This document shows positions 9,947 through 21,883 of a stretch of DNA of 64,000 bases, one piece after another. Made by a program: the position numbers and the translations under genes. Source of the stretch: Scedosporium boydii (taxonomy: Eukaryota; Ascomycota; Sordariomycetes; Microascales; Microascaceae); NCBI GenBank assembly GCA_002221725.1, contig NJFT01000179.1, positions 1 to 64,000 of the forward strand. The letters run 5' to 3'. Position 1 is the first letter of the stretch. Each line of letters begins with the position of its first letter. The notes beneath the pieces are model-generated. The model worked only from the letters and a program-made list of their open reading frames with translations, was not told the DNA's origin and did no database searches.

Positions 9947-11792
9947 CGCGCGTAAATACTATACTGTGAAAATATTGTGGGTTATTGGAATTGTCATTCT
10001 TGAAATATGTTGGAGATCGTGGAAAGTGAAGGTTCCTCTCTCTTTTCGGACTCGACGGAATTTCATGGGGAACGGAATTCACGCTGGTAGTCTCAAAATA
10101 GCAGCAGGACCGTGAACGTGGGAGAAACACATTTATTGGGGGAATCGACCTCATGCACGCGAACTCACATTCACATTACTATTGGATTGGCACATCCCTG
10201 GCTCCTTGAGGAGCGCCCCTCGATACCTAATGCCGGAGATGGCGTCCATTGTCCGACCATCTGTGCTTCGGTGAGGGTTTTATCGGAACCAGGTGTTGCT
10301 CTGTCTGGATTCCTTGATATCGATCACGGCGTAAATTACAGCAATACCTCCTCGGTCGATTACTCGCCGAGGGAATTGTTCTATACAGAATGGTGGTCGA
10401 TATCTGCCCCAATGCTTTTAAAATGACCTCCCTCTTACTCGCCGGCTGGGGGCTAAAAAAGCGAAAATACCGAAGCTACTGGAAAGCTGTGATGCTGGTC
10501 CTGGTTGACGCCGCCTCGACAAGACAGTCACTTATACAAAGACGAAAATACACTTATTCAACGCCTCCTTCCGGTTTGGCCACGTCCTAGCCCATTTGCA
10601 CTGGTTGTAATTCCGGAAAGAGAGTAATATGTGTCGGTGTAGTTCAGAGTTTCGCTAGCGCTTGATGCCTAAGAGAAGAGAAAGTACATCACGTTCCTTT
10701 CCACGAGCCCTCCATCGACAAGGGAACATAAGCCGCCCATAATACACATACCTTGAGTTGTGATTGGACAGGTTATAGTGCCCAATGTAGGCTCTCTTGG
10801 ATTTTTCTTTTCCCTTTTTTTTTAAAAAAAAAAATCATCGGGCTCTCGACTCTTCGAGTTAGGGATAGGATAGGTGGTAAACTCCAGGGTCGCGCTGCAC
10901 TAGCAGCCGCCACTTTCCCTTCGATTCCACCCCGTAAGTTGAGTCGTGTAAGTGACGTGATTTCTTGTGCTCCTTCTGAAGCGAGTTCTTTCAACTGTCA
11001 TCGCTGGGGATATCAGGCCAACCCCTATTACCTACCAGTTAACGAGGAGCTGCTGCCAGTCGGTGAGACTGACGGATCCTCCAGGTAGGTTCCAGCGTGT
11101 CGTACAACCTTCGGACCCCAACCAGTTGACACTGCCCAGTGGCTTGGCCGCCCAAGTCAGCGATGCGTGGGGGATGACTGTAAACGCTAAACGCGAATGA
11201 TGTCGAACTTAATCATTAAGCTCCTACTGATGGCACATCCCAGGTGCCCTAGGCAGCCTCCAGACCCCACAAACTTACACGCACACCGAGTCTATCCAGA
11301 CGCCAAGCTCACTCAGCAGTACCACACAAGGTTAACTTACTCATGCTCTTCCTCTATATTTAGGTCAATATCGGCAACATAACCGAGAAATTTGCTGTCA
11401 TCGGCTCCGGGCGAATCCGGTGGTTCCTGCCGGCATCCGAAGACCTGCGCCGCGCAGAAACCGCTCGGGGGAGGTTTCCCCGGCATCCAGAGATGAAAAA
11501 GCCTCCTATCGGATGCTATTTAGGGGCACTGGTGGTCTTTAGTGTGATATTTAGTGAAAATCGTTTCGTGGAGGCTAAACCCATGCCTGAGGTAGACAAC
11601 GGTCCGTGGTTGGATTGTAAACGAGGGAGTTTCATTCTGTAAATAGATGTAGACATGATGGCTTTCCTCGGAACAAAGATATAAGGCCTCTGGACACCTC
11701 AAGAGTCCTGTTCTTTGAATGCCTCGATACTGTCATGCACATTCACACCTACTTCATTCACACACGCACCTCAAGGCACTCCTTAGTCCGCA
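9947..11792. other. Long intergenic stretch
   Basis: About 1.8 kb with no gene that I can support. It contains a T-run/A-run junction at about 10809-10832 and a handful of frames under 115 codons without motifs. The last few hundred bases, including a CACACAC-rich segment around 11740-11770, are likely promoter and 5' leader of the gene at 11793. Confidence 0.5.
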
Positions 11793-13438
11793 ATGAAGCT
11801 TGTCTCACCCCTATCTCTGCTGACCCTGAGTGCCAGCTCTGCAATTGCTCATATCGTCCCTCTTGGTTCAATCTCGATTGCGCCCCGGGACCATCAGCCC
11901 GACTCCGAGACTATAGCCGCATGGGAGATAACGGGTTCGTGTTTCTCGTACTTTGACCTTTCCGATCCGCAGAGGAGCGCGCGTCCTTGTTTAAAGTATT
12001 GCAAAGATGTTGAACACAAGGATGGGCCTGTAGGTGTAAGTGGAAAGATTTGCCCATCATCCTCTTCCCTCGACCTTGAGACGGGATCAAGGTTCTAACA
12101 TGGGCCTGTCAAAATAATTTTTAGTGCCGAGGACCTGTGCAGACAAAGGATCAGATAGATCCAAGCATCATTTGGCAGGACGATGATGGGAACGACTACA
12201 CCCCAGGGGTATGCATCTGCGATGGCATCCAGCAAGTGGCCGAAGCCTTCTTCAACATTGTCGCCGAGGCTCTCCAGAAGCTAGACGATGTCATCTGCGC
12301 CGTCTTCCTGTCAGCCTTTGATACCATCATCCAGACCGGGCTCCTCCTAGTCCCAGGAGGCATCGAGGAGGAGACTGCTAGCAATGGCGTGAGGCTGGCC
12401 GTGCAAGGCGCTAAGACCTTTACCGAGAACGGCGGCGATGCGGCCAATTTCTTCGGGGGCTGGGTCGGTCCAGCATGCCACATGCCCAACTGGAACTCTG
12501 ACATCCTCGGCATGATCTTTGGCGTGCTCAATAATGCGCCCGACTCGACAGCTACTAGTATAGGATGCGTGCGGAAGAATAAGGCTGCTTGTAGGAAGCC
12601 GGACCCCAAGCCTGACCCGCCTCCTAAGGATCCGCCGCCCAAGAGCAAGGGGCTTGGTGACAAGCCTAAGGCAGAAGACCCTCCCAGTCCCACATCAAAG
12701 CCTTCCGAGCCCGACAAGACGTCGAAAGCCACTACAAGCACCAGCAAGTCCACTACCAAAAATGCTTGCGCGGCCAAGAGCACAAACAAGCCCAACCGTG
12801 GGACCAAACGTGCCGATGATGGCGGCATCCTCGACTTGCTCCAGACCCCAACCGGAAGGGCCGCAGAACTGATCACCCAGTTCTGCAACTCGGCCTGGAA
12901 ACCGTCTGGACAAACTTCTAAGAGAAACCTTGGGCATGATAATCTTAAGCCCCGCGCGGGAGCCCCAGCCGGCTACACGGAGGTTGTCCCAGGTAGCATG
13001 GACTTTACCCAAGACGGCCGACCGGGTGTGTGGTCCCGCGATTATGGCACGTGCCCAGGAGTAGTCCTCGTTGGCAAGCCCAAAAACTCCAACCACTACA
13101 AGGGTTACCTGCTGCACATGAGCCTAGGAGAATCCGGGGAAGGGTTCTTCAAGGTCCGCCAGGCATTCAACGGGCTGATCGATGCCGTGACGCTTGACGA
13201 CATGACGGACATGCGCGGGTGGCTGTACACCGTCGACACGAGGCCCACTTCGGCCGAGATGCGTCAGTTCCCGGATCTCGCCGGCGAGGCGGCGGCCTTG
13301 GAGCCTGTGTACGCGAGTATCTTTAGAGCTTTGGAGCGCTTGGTTGATTGTGGAGTTGCCCGTCGTGGGTATCATCCTTTTGGCCAAGTCGGCCAGATTG
13401 AGGTTGACCCCAACTGTGCGGTTCACATGGAGCCTTGA
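11793..13438 (+). CDS. 518-aa secreted protein with Lys/Pro-rich linker
   Basis: Two exons, 11793-12035 and 12125-13438, with a GTAAGT...TTTTAG intron, in frame. Residues 1-19 form a clear signal peptide (LSLLTLSASSAIA). An N-terminal domain with several Cys (about 40-235) is followed by a linker very rich in Lys, Pro, Ser and Thr (about 236-305), with a KR site near 308. A C-terminal domain spans about 350-518. There DYGTCPGVVLVG (Cys391) is followed 21 residues later by GYLLHMS (His412). I do not recognise the family. The Cys-strand-His arrangement recalls CheD/CNF-type deamidases, but that is a guess. It may be a secreted effector-like or wall protein. Confidence 0.8.
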
Positions 13439-13893
13439 GGAATTGCGGTGTCGTATTGTTGCTGATGCTTTCATTCTTTTTCCTTATTTGCCATTCGTTT
13501 CCACTGTCTATTTCTTCGTTGTTTTGCTTTGCGGACAGGCTTACTATCCAATCTTTGGGGTAGGGAGATGGGGCCAGACAGACCCAACAGTGAATACTGA
13601 ATAAACAACGTCAGCTCGGACTGTGGTCCTCAAAGGTTAAATATCACATCTGTGTGGTACATGCACTATTGGATTCGAGGCGCTATTCTCGTGGTTGTAT
13701 CCAATTCAATCTTTACAAGTTTCCGTTGAGTAATAAAAGGACCGTAGGTGTCGTCTCTGCTGTCTCTGTCTCGCGATCGGCTTTCGATCGTTTGTCACGC
13801 GGTTCTGAATTGGGGACTTTACAATAGGTCCGCGGGCCATCGGATTGCGAAAGTGCATGTTTGTTCATAGAGCCACCAATGTACCTCACTATC
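13439..13893. other. Convergent intergenic region
   Basis: It lies between the 3' ends of the 518-aa protein gene and the permease gene. AATAAA-like signals occur near 13602 (plus). Nothing else is recognised. Confidence 0.5.
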
Positions 13894-15823
13894 CTAGAAC
13901 AGCCAAGAAATAAACACCCTGTAGAACCACCCTCCACGGCTGGGGCCCTTGGCGGCCCTTTCGGCGGCCTTACGAGCAAGGAATTCCTCTTCTTCTCGAT
14001 CGATAATGTCTTTGCCGGTGTAAAAGTCAACCTCATGGGGCTTCAGGCCTTTAGTCTTGTTGACTGCCTTGTGCGCGAAAATGAAGATAAGGTAGAGGGG
14101 AATTCCAAGATAACCGGTGATAAACGTCTTGTACTTCTCCTTGCCAAAGTCTCCCCCAACAAAAACGTCGTAGTTCTTCGTTAGAGCCACGAGAATGCAC
14201 ATGAACAGGGCGCCGTACGATCCATAGATACCAAGTGGGGCGACATAGGGTAGTGCCTCATCGGCAAGACCTTGCCTCTTACGAGCACGGCACCAGAAGA
14301 TGTGGGTGACTAGGATGGAGATCCACGTCATGAGGCCGAAGATGGTAGTCAGATTGACGAAGTAGCCAAAGACCTTGGTCGAGTCGTCCGAGACGTTCAT
14401 GAAGGCGAGCAGCGAGAAAAGAGCTGAGAAGCCGAGTGCGTAGATGGGAACTCCGCGTTTATCGGTGCGCTTGAAGATTGCTGGAGCTTGTCCGTCCGAA
14501 GCCAACCCGTAGAGTGTCCTGCTGGCAATGTAGAGATCCGAGTTGGACGCGGAAAAGACGAAAAGAAGGATACAGGCATTGATAAAGTGGGACATGGCCT
14601 TAATGCCAGCAACTTCGGCGGCTACGACGAAGGGGGATGCAGAGGCGCCAGGCTTGGCCTTGGTGGCGAAGGCTAGGGCCTCGGAATCGTAAGGCACGTT
14701 CATGCCGACGAGGAGGACGCTGAAGCAGTAGAAGAAGAGGATTCGATAGAAGGTCAGTTTGATGGCGCGAGGGACCGTCTTCCGCGGATTCTGCGCCTCT
14801 GCAACCGTCACGCCGACGAGTTCCGTACCGAGGAAGGCAAAAGTAGCGTTTACCATGCAAGACCAGAAGCCCAGGAATCTACCACTCGGTCCCTCGTTGA
14901 TGTACTCTTTGAAAGCTCTGACGACGATGGGTTAGCTTCACGATATTCTTATTCTTCTTTCCTTCTCCCATTGCCCCGCTTCGGGTGACAGACATACCCT
15001 GGATTTTTCCAATAGCGGAATCCTTTACGATCGTGGTCCGGGCCGCCGCCGAGGGCCAAGACGAGAGAGAAGAGAATTATGATAACGATGATTATGACCT
15101 TGAAGGAAGATAGCCAGAACTCGAATTCGCCGAAAAATCGGATTCCAAAATAGTTGATGCAGCAGATGAGGACGAGGAAGATGGCGATGAAGACGCCGGG
15201 ATTGACTCGATCGCGATCGACCCAGAACTGGATGACGAGGGCGGCAGCCGTCAATTGATTTGGAGTAACAATGATGTATTTGAACCAATAACTATTTGTT
15301 TGCCATTTCTGTTAGCGAACTGCTCGGACACATTTTTCTTGAATGGTTCGATCAAGAAAAGTTGCCCCGGCATCAATTGGAAAAGAATTACTCACGACCA
15401 GCCAAGAGCAAATCCAAGGGAGGGATCGCAGAAACGAGAAGCGTAACCAGTGAAACCAGCAGAAATGGGCAACCAGGCCGCCATTTCACCGAGAGCTGCC
15501 ATGACGAGGAAGACCACCATTCCGATGATGACGTAGGAGATAAAGACCGAGGCAGGGCCGGCCTGAGCAAGTGCTTTGCCGGTGCCAATGATGAGCCCAG
15601 TGCCGATGGCGCCACCGATGGCAATCATGGTAATGTGGCGCGCCTGGAGACCGCGATGGAGCGACGTTTCGGGGCTGGTCTCGAGACCGCGGATGTGCAC
15701 GGTTTGTTGGCCATCTCGGATTATCTTGGCCTCGGCGAGACCCTTGGAATCATCGCCGAGGTCGAGATCTGACTTCTCCGGATCGTGGGACGGAGGCGTT
15801 CGCCTCACCAGACCGTCGCTCAT
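13894..15823 (-). CDS. Amino-acid permease, DIP5-like (YAT family)
   Basis: Three exons, 15823-15396, 15291-14998 and 14917-13894, encode 581 aa. A hydrophilic N-terminus is followed by the hallmark first helix with GGAIGTGLIIGTGKALAQAGP (about residues 74-94), then FALGWSYWFKYIIVTPNQLTAA, which spans intron 1. About 12 hydrophobic segments follow, including TELVGVTVAEAQNPRKTVPRAI, the permease motif linking helices 6 and 7. This is the yeast amino-acid transporter family of plasma-membrane proton symporters. The extended cytosolic tail (EVDFYTGKDIIDREEEEF) is like that of dicarboxylic amino-acid and general permeases. Substrate, perhaps Glu/Asp, is inferred only. All introns are GT-AG with clean phase. 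Confidence 0.9.
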
Positions 15824-17480
15824 GGTAGATGACGATAATTACCGGGTTGGTTTCAAAGTTGAATTTCCCACAAACAAACAAGAGAGCTTCTCGGCGGCTG
15901 GCTCGCCGGATTTCAATCGGAGATTAAAATTAGCGTTCGGGAATGGCGTTTGTTAGCGTCGCCAAGGGAAATCGCCAAGCGAAATGGGTTGGCCAACTCG
16001 GGGCTCAGGTTCTCGCAAAAGGCTGCGAAAGTATGGGGTCTCCCAAGATGCTTGGCCTGGACAGGTTGGGCGAAACACTGAATTATTTTATCACTGTTCT
16101 CCCAAACTCCTTTATTCACTCCACACACATACCGAGACAACGGCCCGATAGCAGGTTGTTGATATAGCTTTTTCGGGAAGGTGGCTGGTCGAGATAAGAA
16201 GGTGGGTAAGACTGGGCAGGGTAATGAGCTTTCCCCACCCTGACATGGCAGATGATATGGTGATCGATATGCAAATAGGCTCCTTCATTTAGGGATTGAT
16301 TGGCGGAGGGGATACCCCAGCTGCGATCGACCAATATAGCCTGTTCACTGACTCGGCTTTTGTACCAATCTGGAAGATAAGCACCAAGAAATACCACCAG
16401 CCGTAGGAGGACGTCCCGACGTGATTCGCCTAGAGGTGAGTACCCGGTTGCACAAAATACGGAGCACGTGCTCGCGCATATCCCCGGGTCAAGGCATATC
16501 CCAAGGGTGCCCGATACTCGTCTGACTTTTCCAGATGAGGGGCTGGGGAGAACGCCTACCCATATCTCCAGCTGGGAGATTCTGGGGTTACATCTTGGCG
16601 CACTATCAAGGAAGGTAGCAAGGCAAGTGGACGAGGATGATTGAGCTAGCTATCGTTGGATGGGATGAACATGCGAGCATGAATAATAAGTTGTGATCCT
16701 TTCAAGGGAAGGACACGTCTGAGAGCGACTAGACCGAGGCACTGTCAGGGAGGCGAACGACGATCGAGGAGGCGGGAAGAATAGAACCCCGCCAAGGCAC
16801 TTTTAGAGGTGGGTCGATAAGACCGCTAGCAGACGCCTAGCATAAGGCTCACTGGGCTAACAAGTGCCCAAGCTTGGTGGCGTCTGTAAGGCGTACCGAC
16901 GATCCCATGCAGGCGCTTTTCACCCCCCATTCCTGGGGCAACAGGAAAAGGATGGCACCTGGCTTCAGCTGATGCCCTGGAGAGACGCCTCGTTTAGATT
17001 TGATTGGTCAATCTGGATTGGAGACGCGTTTCACGACCATCGACTGATATAGTCGAAAGACAGCAACGACAGTGGGCACAAGGGAAAGCCAGGAGCTGAG
17101 AGCCACATCCTACCGCCCCCTGTGGCTAGCTTCCTGCTGTTGGAGGCCTTCGTGAAAGCTCCGTCTCATTTTGAACACTGAGAATCCTATCCCAAGAAGG
17201 CAAGCGCCGCTATTTTAAACAAAACAGCACAAAATACACCAAGCTTAATTGCTCTGCCTCCCTCGAACCTGAGCTCATCCAGACGCTGGCACAATACCGA
17301 CTCTAACGCCTATAGTATCTAGCATGATCGGATATACTATCGTCTAATGTAAACACTCTCCACGTTAATATTTACTTTTACCTAACGTTAACTAGCTTCG
17401 TAATATTGTCTATACTTCTCTAGCTATTACTAGGCTAATTAATTACTTTAAGTCCATGACTATAGCGAGAGGTAGATATC
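15824..17480. other. Long intergenic stretch
   Basis: About 1.7 kb. The first few hundred bases are the permease promoter. The rest carries no supported gene; 17,290-17,460 is AT-rich with many TAG/TAA words, like degraded repeat DNA. Confidence 0.5.
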
Positions 17481-19108
17481 TCACTCAGGCTCGTGGTAGC
17501 TATTCGTAGCGCTCAAGTTAGTCGCCTCATTTACACTATTAACGAAGAATGGTTGATCGCCAACATGGAGAGGCATGTTAAAAATGTCGTCCATCGGAAA
17601 ATCAAAATCCTGTAGAGTGTCAACCACTGAGTCATGTAACAAGGCGATAGCGTCTTCCTGGGCCGGTTCTTGATTCGCAACTCTCTGTCCTTGTCCTCGC
17701 TGGGAACAGGGATCGACTGAATCTCCCACTCCGAAACCTGTAGAACTGGATGCCAATTCTAGTCGGCCTCTTGCTCGAGTAGTCCCAAGCTGCTGCCGGC
17801 TTGTTGCAATCCCAGCTCCGACCCCGGTCTCTCTGAACGACCGAACCATGTCCTGAACCACTTCCTGGACCAAATCCACAACCCTATCTCCAACGGGATT
17901 GCCATCGCTCAGCATCCGCTCCAGCCTCGGTTTTAGAACCCCGTGCAATTCGCCGCGGAGGTATTCTCCAAAATTATCGAGCATGTTATAACACTCGTCC
18001 TCGAATTTCGGCCCGGTTTCGGTGTGATAGTAATCTGAGTCATCGTGAACTGGATTAGGTGTTAGTTCCTGCTGCAAGCTTTGGCAAAAAAATTAAAGCA
18101 AAAATAAAGCAAAAAGAAAGAAACGCACTCACAAGGTGATGGAATAGAACGGTCGTCGGGGAAGAGGATAGTATACACCCGGACCCACTTTTCGTTTTCA
18201 GTCATCTCGCGCTTCCCATGGCCTCTTTTCCTGCACCGAAGCGCTTCAAATTGCGCCTGGTCGATCTCGGCCTGCAGCTCCCCAACTGCGAGTGTGCAAG
18301 ATGTTTCCATACGCCGGTGAGCGGATAAATGAGCCGCAGACCCCAAATCCAGATGGCATCGTTCGCAGGCATGTTTCGGCATGGTGTGTTTCCTGTAGAG
18401 ATGTTCTCTGTGCAGTTGGTCGCAGTTAAGTAAGTCCTCTTAGTCTAAACGTCATCTTTGGGTAACTCACTTCACCCTACGAACACTGGACCAACCTGTC
18501 CAGGCACACGGCTTAAACTTTCGATATTTTTCCGGGTTGTGCTTGAAGAATGGACACGCGAACTTCCTCGTAGTCTCGGGTTCTGCCTTGCTGCGTTTAG
18601 TTGGTGGAGCAAGATGGTCTTGGATGGCCTCGCTATTGCCTGTTGGGGAACGCGTCCCAAATTTGATGTCCTCAAATCCAAAGTTATTTGTACTGGCAAG
18701 GTTAACGCAAGGGACACCTGTCTCGCGTGAAAGCGGTCCTGTAGGCTCGTGACCAGGGGAAACTATAGATATCCGTGTCGGAGCAATCTGGTAGCATCGG
18801 GTTGGCTTCAAGAGAGGATTGGAGGTTTTAATTTCGGAGAGGGAGGGGGAATCATCCGGGAGCCTAGAAAGGGGGTGCCCGAGGAAGTATAAGTCTGACC
18901 CGCATCGGTGACTGAGAAGGGCCAATCTCCATTCCAGCCAGTTCTCGCAGTACCTTAGGATGGTGCCGATAGCGGCTTTTCTTCTTGCCGCAGAAAGGTG
19001 GCAACCATCATGAGTGGTTCCACCAATGGAGGGCAGGAGCCTGCGGCATTCCAGAAAAGTCGCCGGTTCGGAGGGAAGCCAGATTGCGGTAATATTCAAT
19101 GTTGCCAT
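17481..19108 (-). CDS. C2H2-type zinc-finger-like protein
   Basis: Three exons, 19108-18471, 18407-18133 and 18049-17481, encode 493 aa. The junctions are clean: VRRVK/EHLYRKH across intron 1 and IPSP/HDDSDYY across intron 2. The recognisable block is KFACPFFKHNPEKYRKFKPCAWTGW, then the RRVKEHLYRKH segment and PKHACERCHLDLGSAAHLSAH, a pair of atypical Cys2-His fingers common in filamentous ascomycetes. It is followed by a conserved MTENEKWVRVYTILFPDD segment. The C-terminus has an acidic, Gln-rich region. A nuclear DNA- or protein-binding role is inferred. The N-terminal 150 residues are not recognised and the start could be the Met codon further upstream (19,192). Confidence 0.75.
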
Positions 19109-19754
19109 GATCGGTGTGACTCGTAGATGGCGTCCGACGTCGTACGCATAGAACATGCGAAGGACTTGACTGAAAAGCACGCTCCACATCATGACAATAG
19201 CTGCACATGCGTATTGGCTTCTGCCAATAATATATTTGTTCTTACAGTCGGTATTCCGAGCCAGGCGAGTGAAGACCCGGTTTTATCACCGGAATTCGCG
19301 CGAATTGCGCCGACGAAAGAAAAGAAGAAAGACAAGCTGAAAGTATTTCCCTACCACAGACAATATTTTCGCAGAGCCTTGCCGGCAAGTGCGCCGTCAG
19401 AGTTTTGCGCAGTTTGCGACGAACGCAGATTAGGGCTGGGCATGCCCTGCTTGCATGTTTGTACGACATTGCGCCACCACATTTTCGTGGTCTCTTTCAT
19501 TCGCCTTGGGCTTATAAATTGCCTCCATTTTGGGATCCAATACAAGTTTCCCGCCTCCATTCATAAACATGACTCTCCTAGTTTCAACATCCCAAGAGCA
19601 CAAGATACAACGTAGTTTCTCAAGTTAGGGCTTAGAATCCACGGCGGAAGTGGTTGAGAGATCCGGATGCACGGGAGGATAGGCAGGGCAAACAACGTTG
19701 TCAGTGTCGCACAGCACGGCCGATACCCCATCCCGAGACAGGAAGACGGAAACG
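19109..19754. other. Divergent intergenic region
   Basis: A shared promoter interval between the C2H2-type gene (minus) and the papain-like gene (plus). A poly-pyrimidine stretch lies just downstream, inside the latter's first intron. No gene of its own is supported. Confidence 0.5.
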
Positions 19755-20983
19755 ATGCTAAGCACGGGTGCCGACGGCTCATGTATGTCTTTCTTTCTTT
19801 CGTTTTCTCTTCTCTCTGTTTCTTCTTTTGCCCCTTTCCCCCCCCCCCCTCCTTCTTTTTCTTCCGCGAGACACACATTTGAGCTTACAGCTATCTCTGC
19901 TCATTAGTGCAGCCTACCAATTCAGGCGACCTCTCAACTTTTGGTCTCTGCCTTTACCGCTTCGGTGCATCGCTTTGCAATCCAAATGATTTTCGTAATA
20001 ACTGCGTCTCTGTCACGATTGCAAAGATCCTGGCTTACGCCAACGTGCACGATTTCTGGCAAGAGACACTGGGCGGCGACTTGCCAGACCTTCCCCTCAG
20101 CGTTCCCGAAATCATCGAGCTGATTAAGCGGACGGGCTGGGCCTTCACTTGGAAGTCCTATCAACCGTCCAACGGGAAATCGGCCCACGACAATCTGCTG
20201 CCAGACCTCATCGGGGGACCCGACGACGGCTTTTTCCGTGCGGTTGCGTACGCTCGGGAAGACCGTGTGGGGCACTGCGCTGTGATTTCTGGAGCTATAG
20301 AGCAACTTGAATCAGATTACAGGTTTGCTTGCTTTCAACAGGAAACCTACGGACTGGATGTCTCAGAGGAGGTTAAGGCAGCCAAGGTGCTCTTCACCTT
20401 CTGTCTGAGGTGCCCTCGTGACACTTCCCAATGGCACGCTTGGGTTAACAGACGGGTTCTAAGGACGCTTGAGAGGAGGAGAGACCCTGTTTGGAAAGAG
20501 AAGAGACTTAGTGCCATAAACAAGGCGCTCACTCAACTCGGAATGGCGCAGCTGGAATCCTGGTTCCCAGGAGAGGATGGGCAGGAGAAACGAGGCAAGA
20601 AGCACTGTGAAACACCAGCACAAGGCCCTGGAATGGAGGAATCGGCCCAAGACTCACCACTGCACCTGTTGTCTTCACAAACCTTTGACGACTCGAACTT
20701 GCACTGGGACTATCTCGCAATGAGAATCGGTCCTACTGGTACCACCGTCCCCATTTCGCAAGGTGATGAAACCTGCAATTCTCAGAGCGCGACAGGCCCG
20801 GTTCAGCTACCTTTTCTACCAAACTTAAGGGCAGCTGACGGTCTCGCGGATAAGAAGGGCAAGCGTGTATCAGGCCTAATGTTGGTTGAAACATTAGTTA
20901 CTAGCATCTCCGCCGTCTTGACCGTATTTCTGCTCTATTGCTTTCGCAACTCTTATCTGAGTATAGATGCTACGCTTAGCTAG
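19755..20983 (+). CDS. Papain-fold-like cysteine protein with C-terminal membrane anchor
   Basis: The long frame from 19908 has no usable ATG. A 28-nt first exon (19755-19782, ATG CTA AGC) joined by a GTATGT...CATTAG intron to 19908-20983 gives 367 aa in frame. Residues 34-60 read NPNDFRNNCVSVTIAKILA with Cys42 at the start of a helix. VGHCAVISG supplies His132, and ESDYRFACFQQ supplies Asp146 followed by Gln153. Cys in a helix, then His on a strand, then Asp/Gln on the next strand is the layout of papain-fold families, including the Tox-PL/glutamine-deamidase and bacterial-type peptidase groups. Residues about 329-352 form one strong membrane segment with a short basic/polar tail. Function is not known; a membrane-tethered peptidase or deamidase is a hypothesis. 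Confidence 0.65.
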
Positions 20984-21883
20984 ATGCCACGGCACGGCAG
21001 GACAGGTGATCGAAATGATATCTATTGATCTCCGGGGAGAAGAAGGGGGAAGGAGGGGAAGTGAGTTTGAGCTAGTGTTATTCCAGTGGTCCCACGTGAC
21101 GATGCCCACGTCCCGTCCCCAGCAGGAACCGACCCACTACGGCGAGATTCTTATATATAATTAAAATAAAATTAGTATTAAATAATATTTTTAAAATATT
21201 AAATTATTAAAAGTTATATAAAATATTATCATCAATTAAAATATTATTTTAAAAGCTAATATTTAAAAAAATTAATATAAATTATATATTTACTTACTTA
21301 ACTTATCAAATTATGACTAAAGATATATATATTATAGGCAGGTTATGTTCTTGTCGAATGGGGGCCGCATGGAAAAGGAACATGATATCCTTCTTTCTCA
21401 TCCCACATGATACATCTACGAAGGTAATTAGTCCTGATGAGCTATTATTTCTAATCAGACCCATTTTAAAAGTTGGGAGTCCTTTCGTTTGAATTCCTCG
21501 GGCACTCTTAAATTACCTTGTCTGACTTAGAAAGGTCAGTCTCTGTCGTCGCGATAGTGCTCAGTATTATTTGTTAATACTAACCTGGAAGAATGGGAAT
21601 TGAGAGTTTACATATTGCCTCGAGGCGCTTGCTTTGTTCCCCCGTAAGGCGACCAGGACAAAACCCTATCTATACACATAGAGGTAGATTTACAGTACGT
21701 TAGTTAGGTCGGTCGATTTCCACGAGACGTACTTACTTTCGGCACATACGATTTAAATACTTCAGTCTCGAGAGTTAGGAGTTTTACACGTCCCGCGCTT
21801 TATTCTAAGTTACACCGGGATTCCTCTTGGGTTCTTTAGGTTACACCTTTGCTCTCTCATTAGACCCAGCCTCCTGGTGGCGT
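20984..21883. other. Intergenic region containing an AT-rich island
   Basis: Apart from the AT-rich block described separately, the region holds only short frames. It lies between the 3' ends of two converging genes. Confidence 0.5.
21150..21338. repeat. AT-rich island
   Basis: Almost all A and T for about 190 bp, with runs such as TTAAAATAAAATTAG and AAAATATTAAATTATT. In ascomycetes such blocks are often the product of repeat-induced point mutation of old transposons. They can also be simple low-complexity spacers. No element can be named. Confidence 0.7.

Noticed and set aside
12196..12888. A 230-codon antisense frame under the 518-aa secreted protein gene
   Set aside because: Repetitive Gly/Leu/Ser composition with no motif. 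The plus strand has a signal peptide, a clean intron and conserved-looking Cys.
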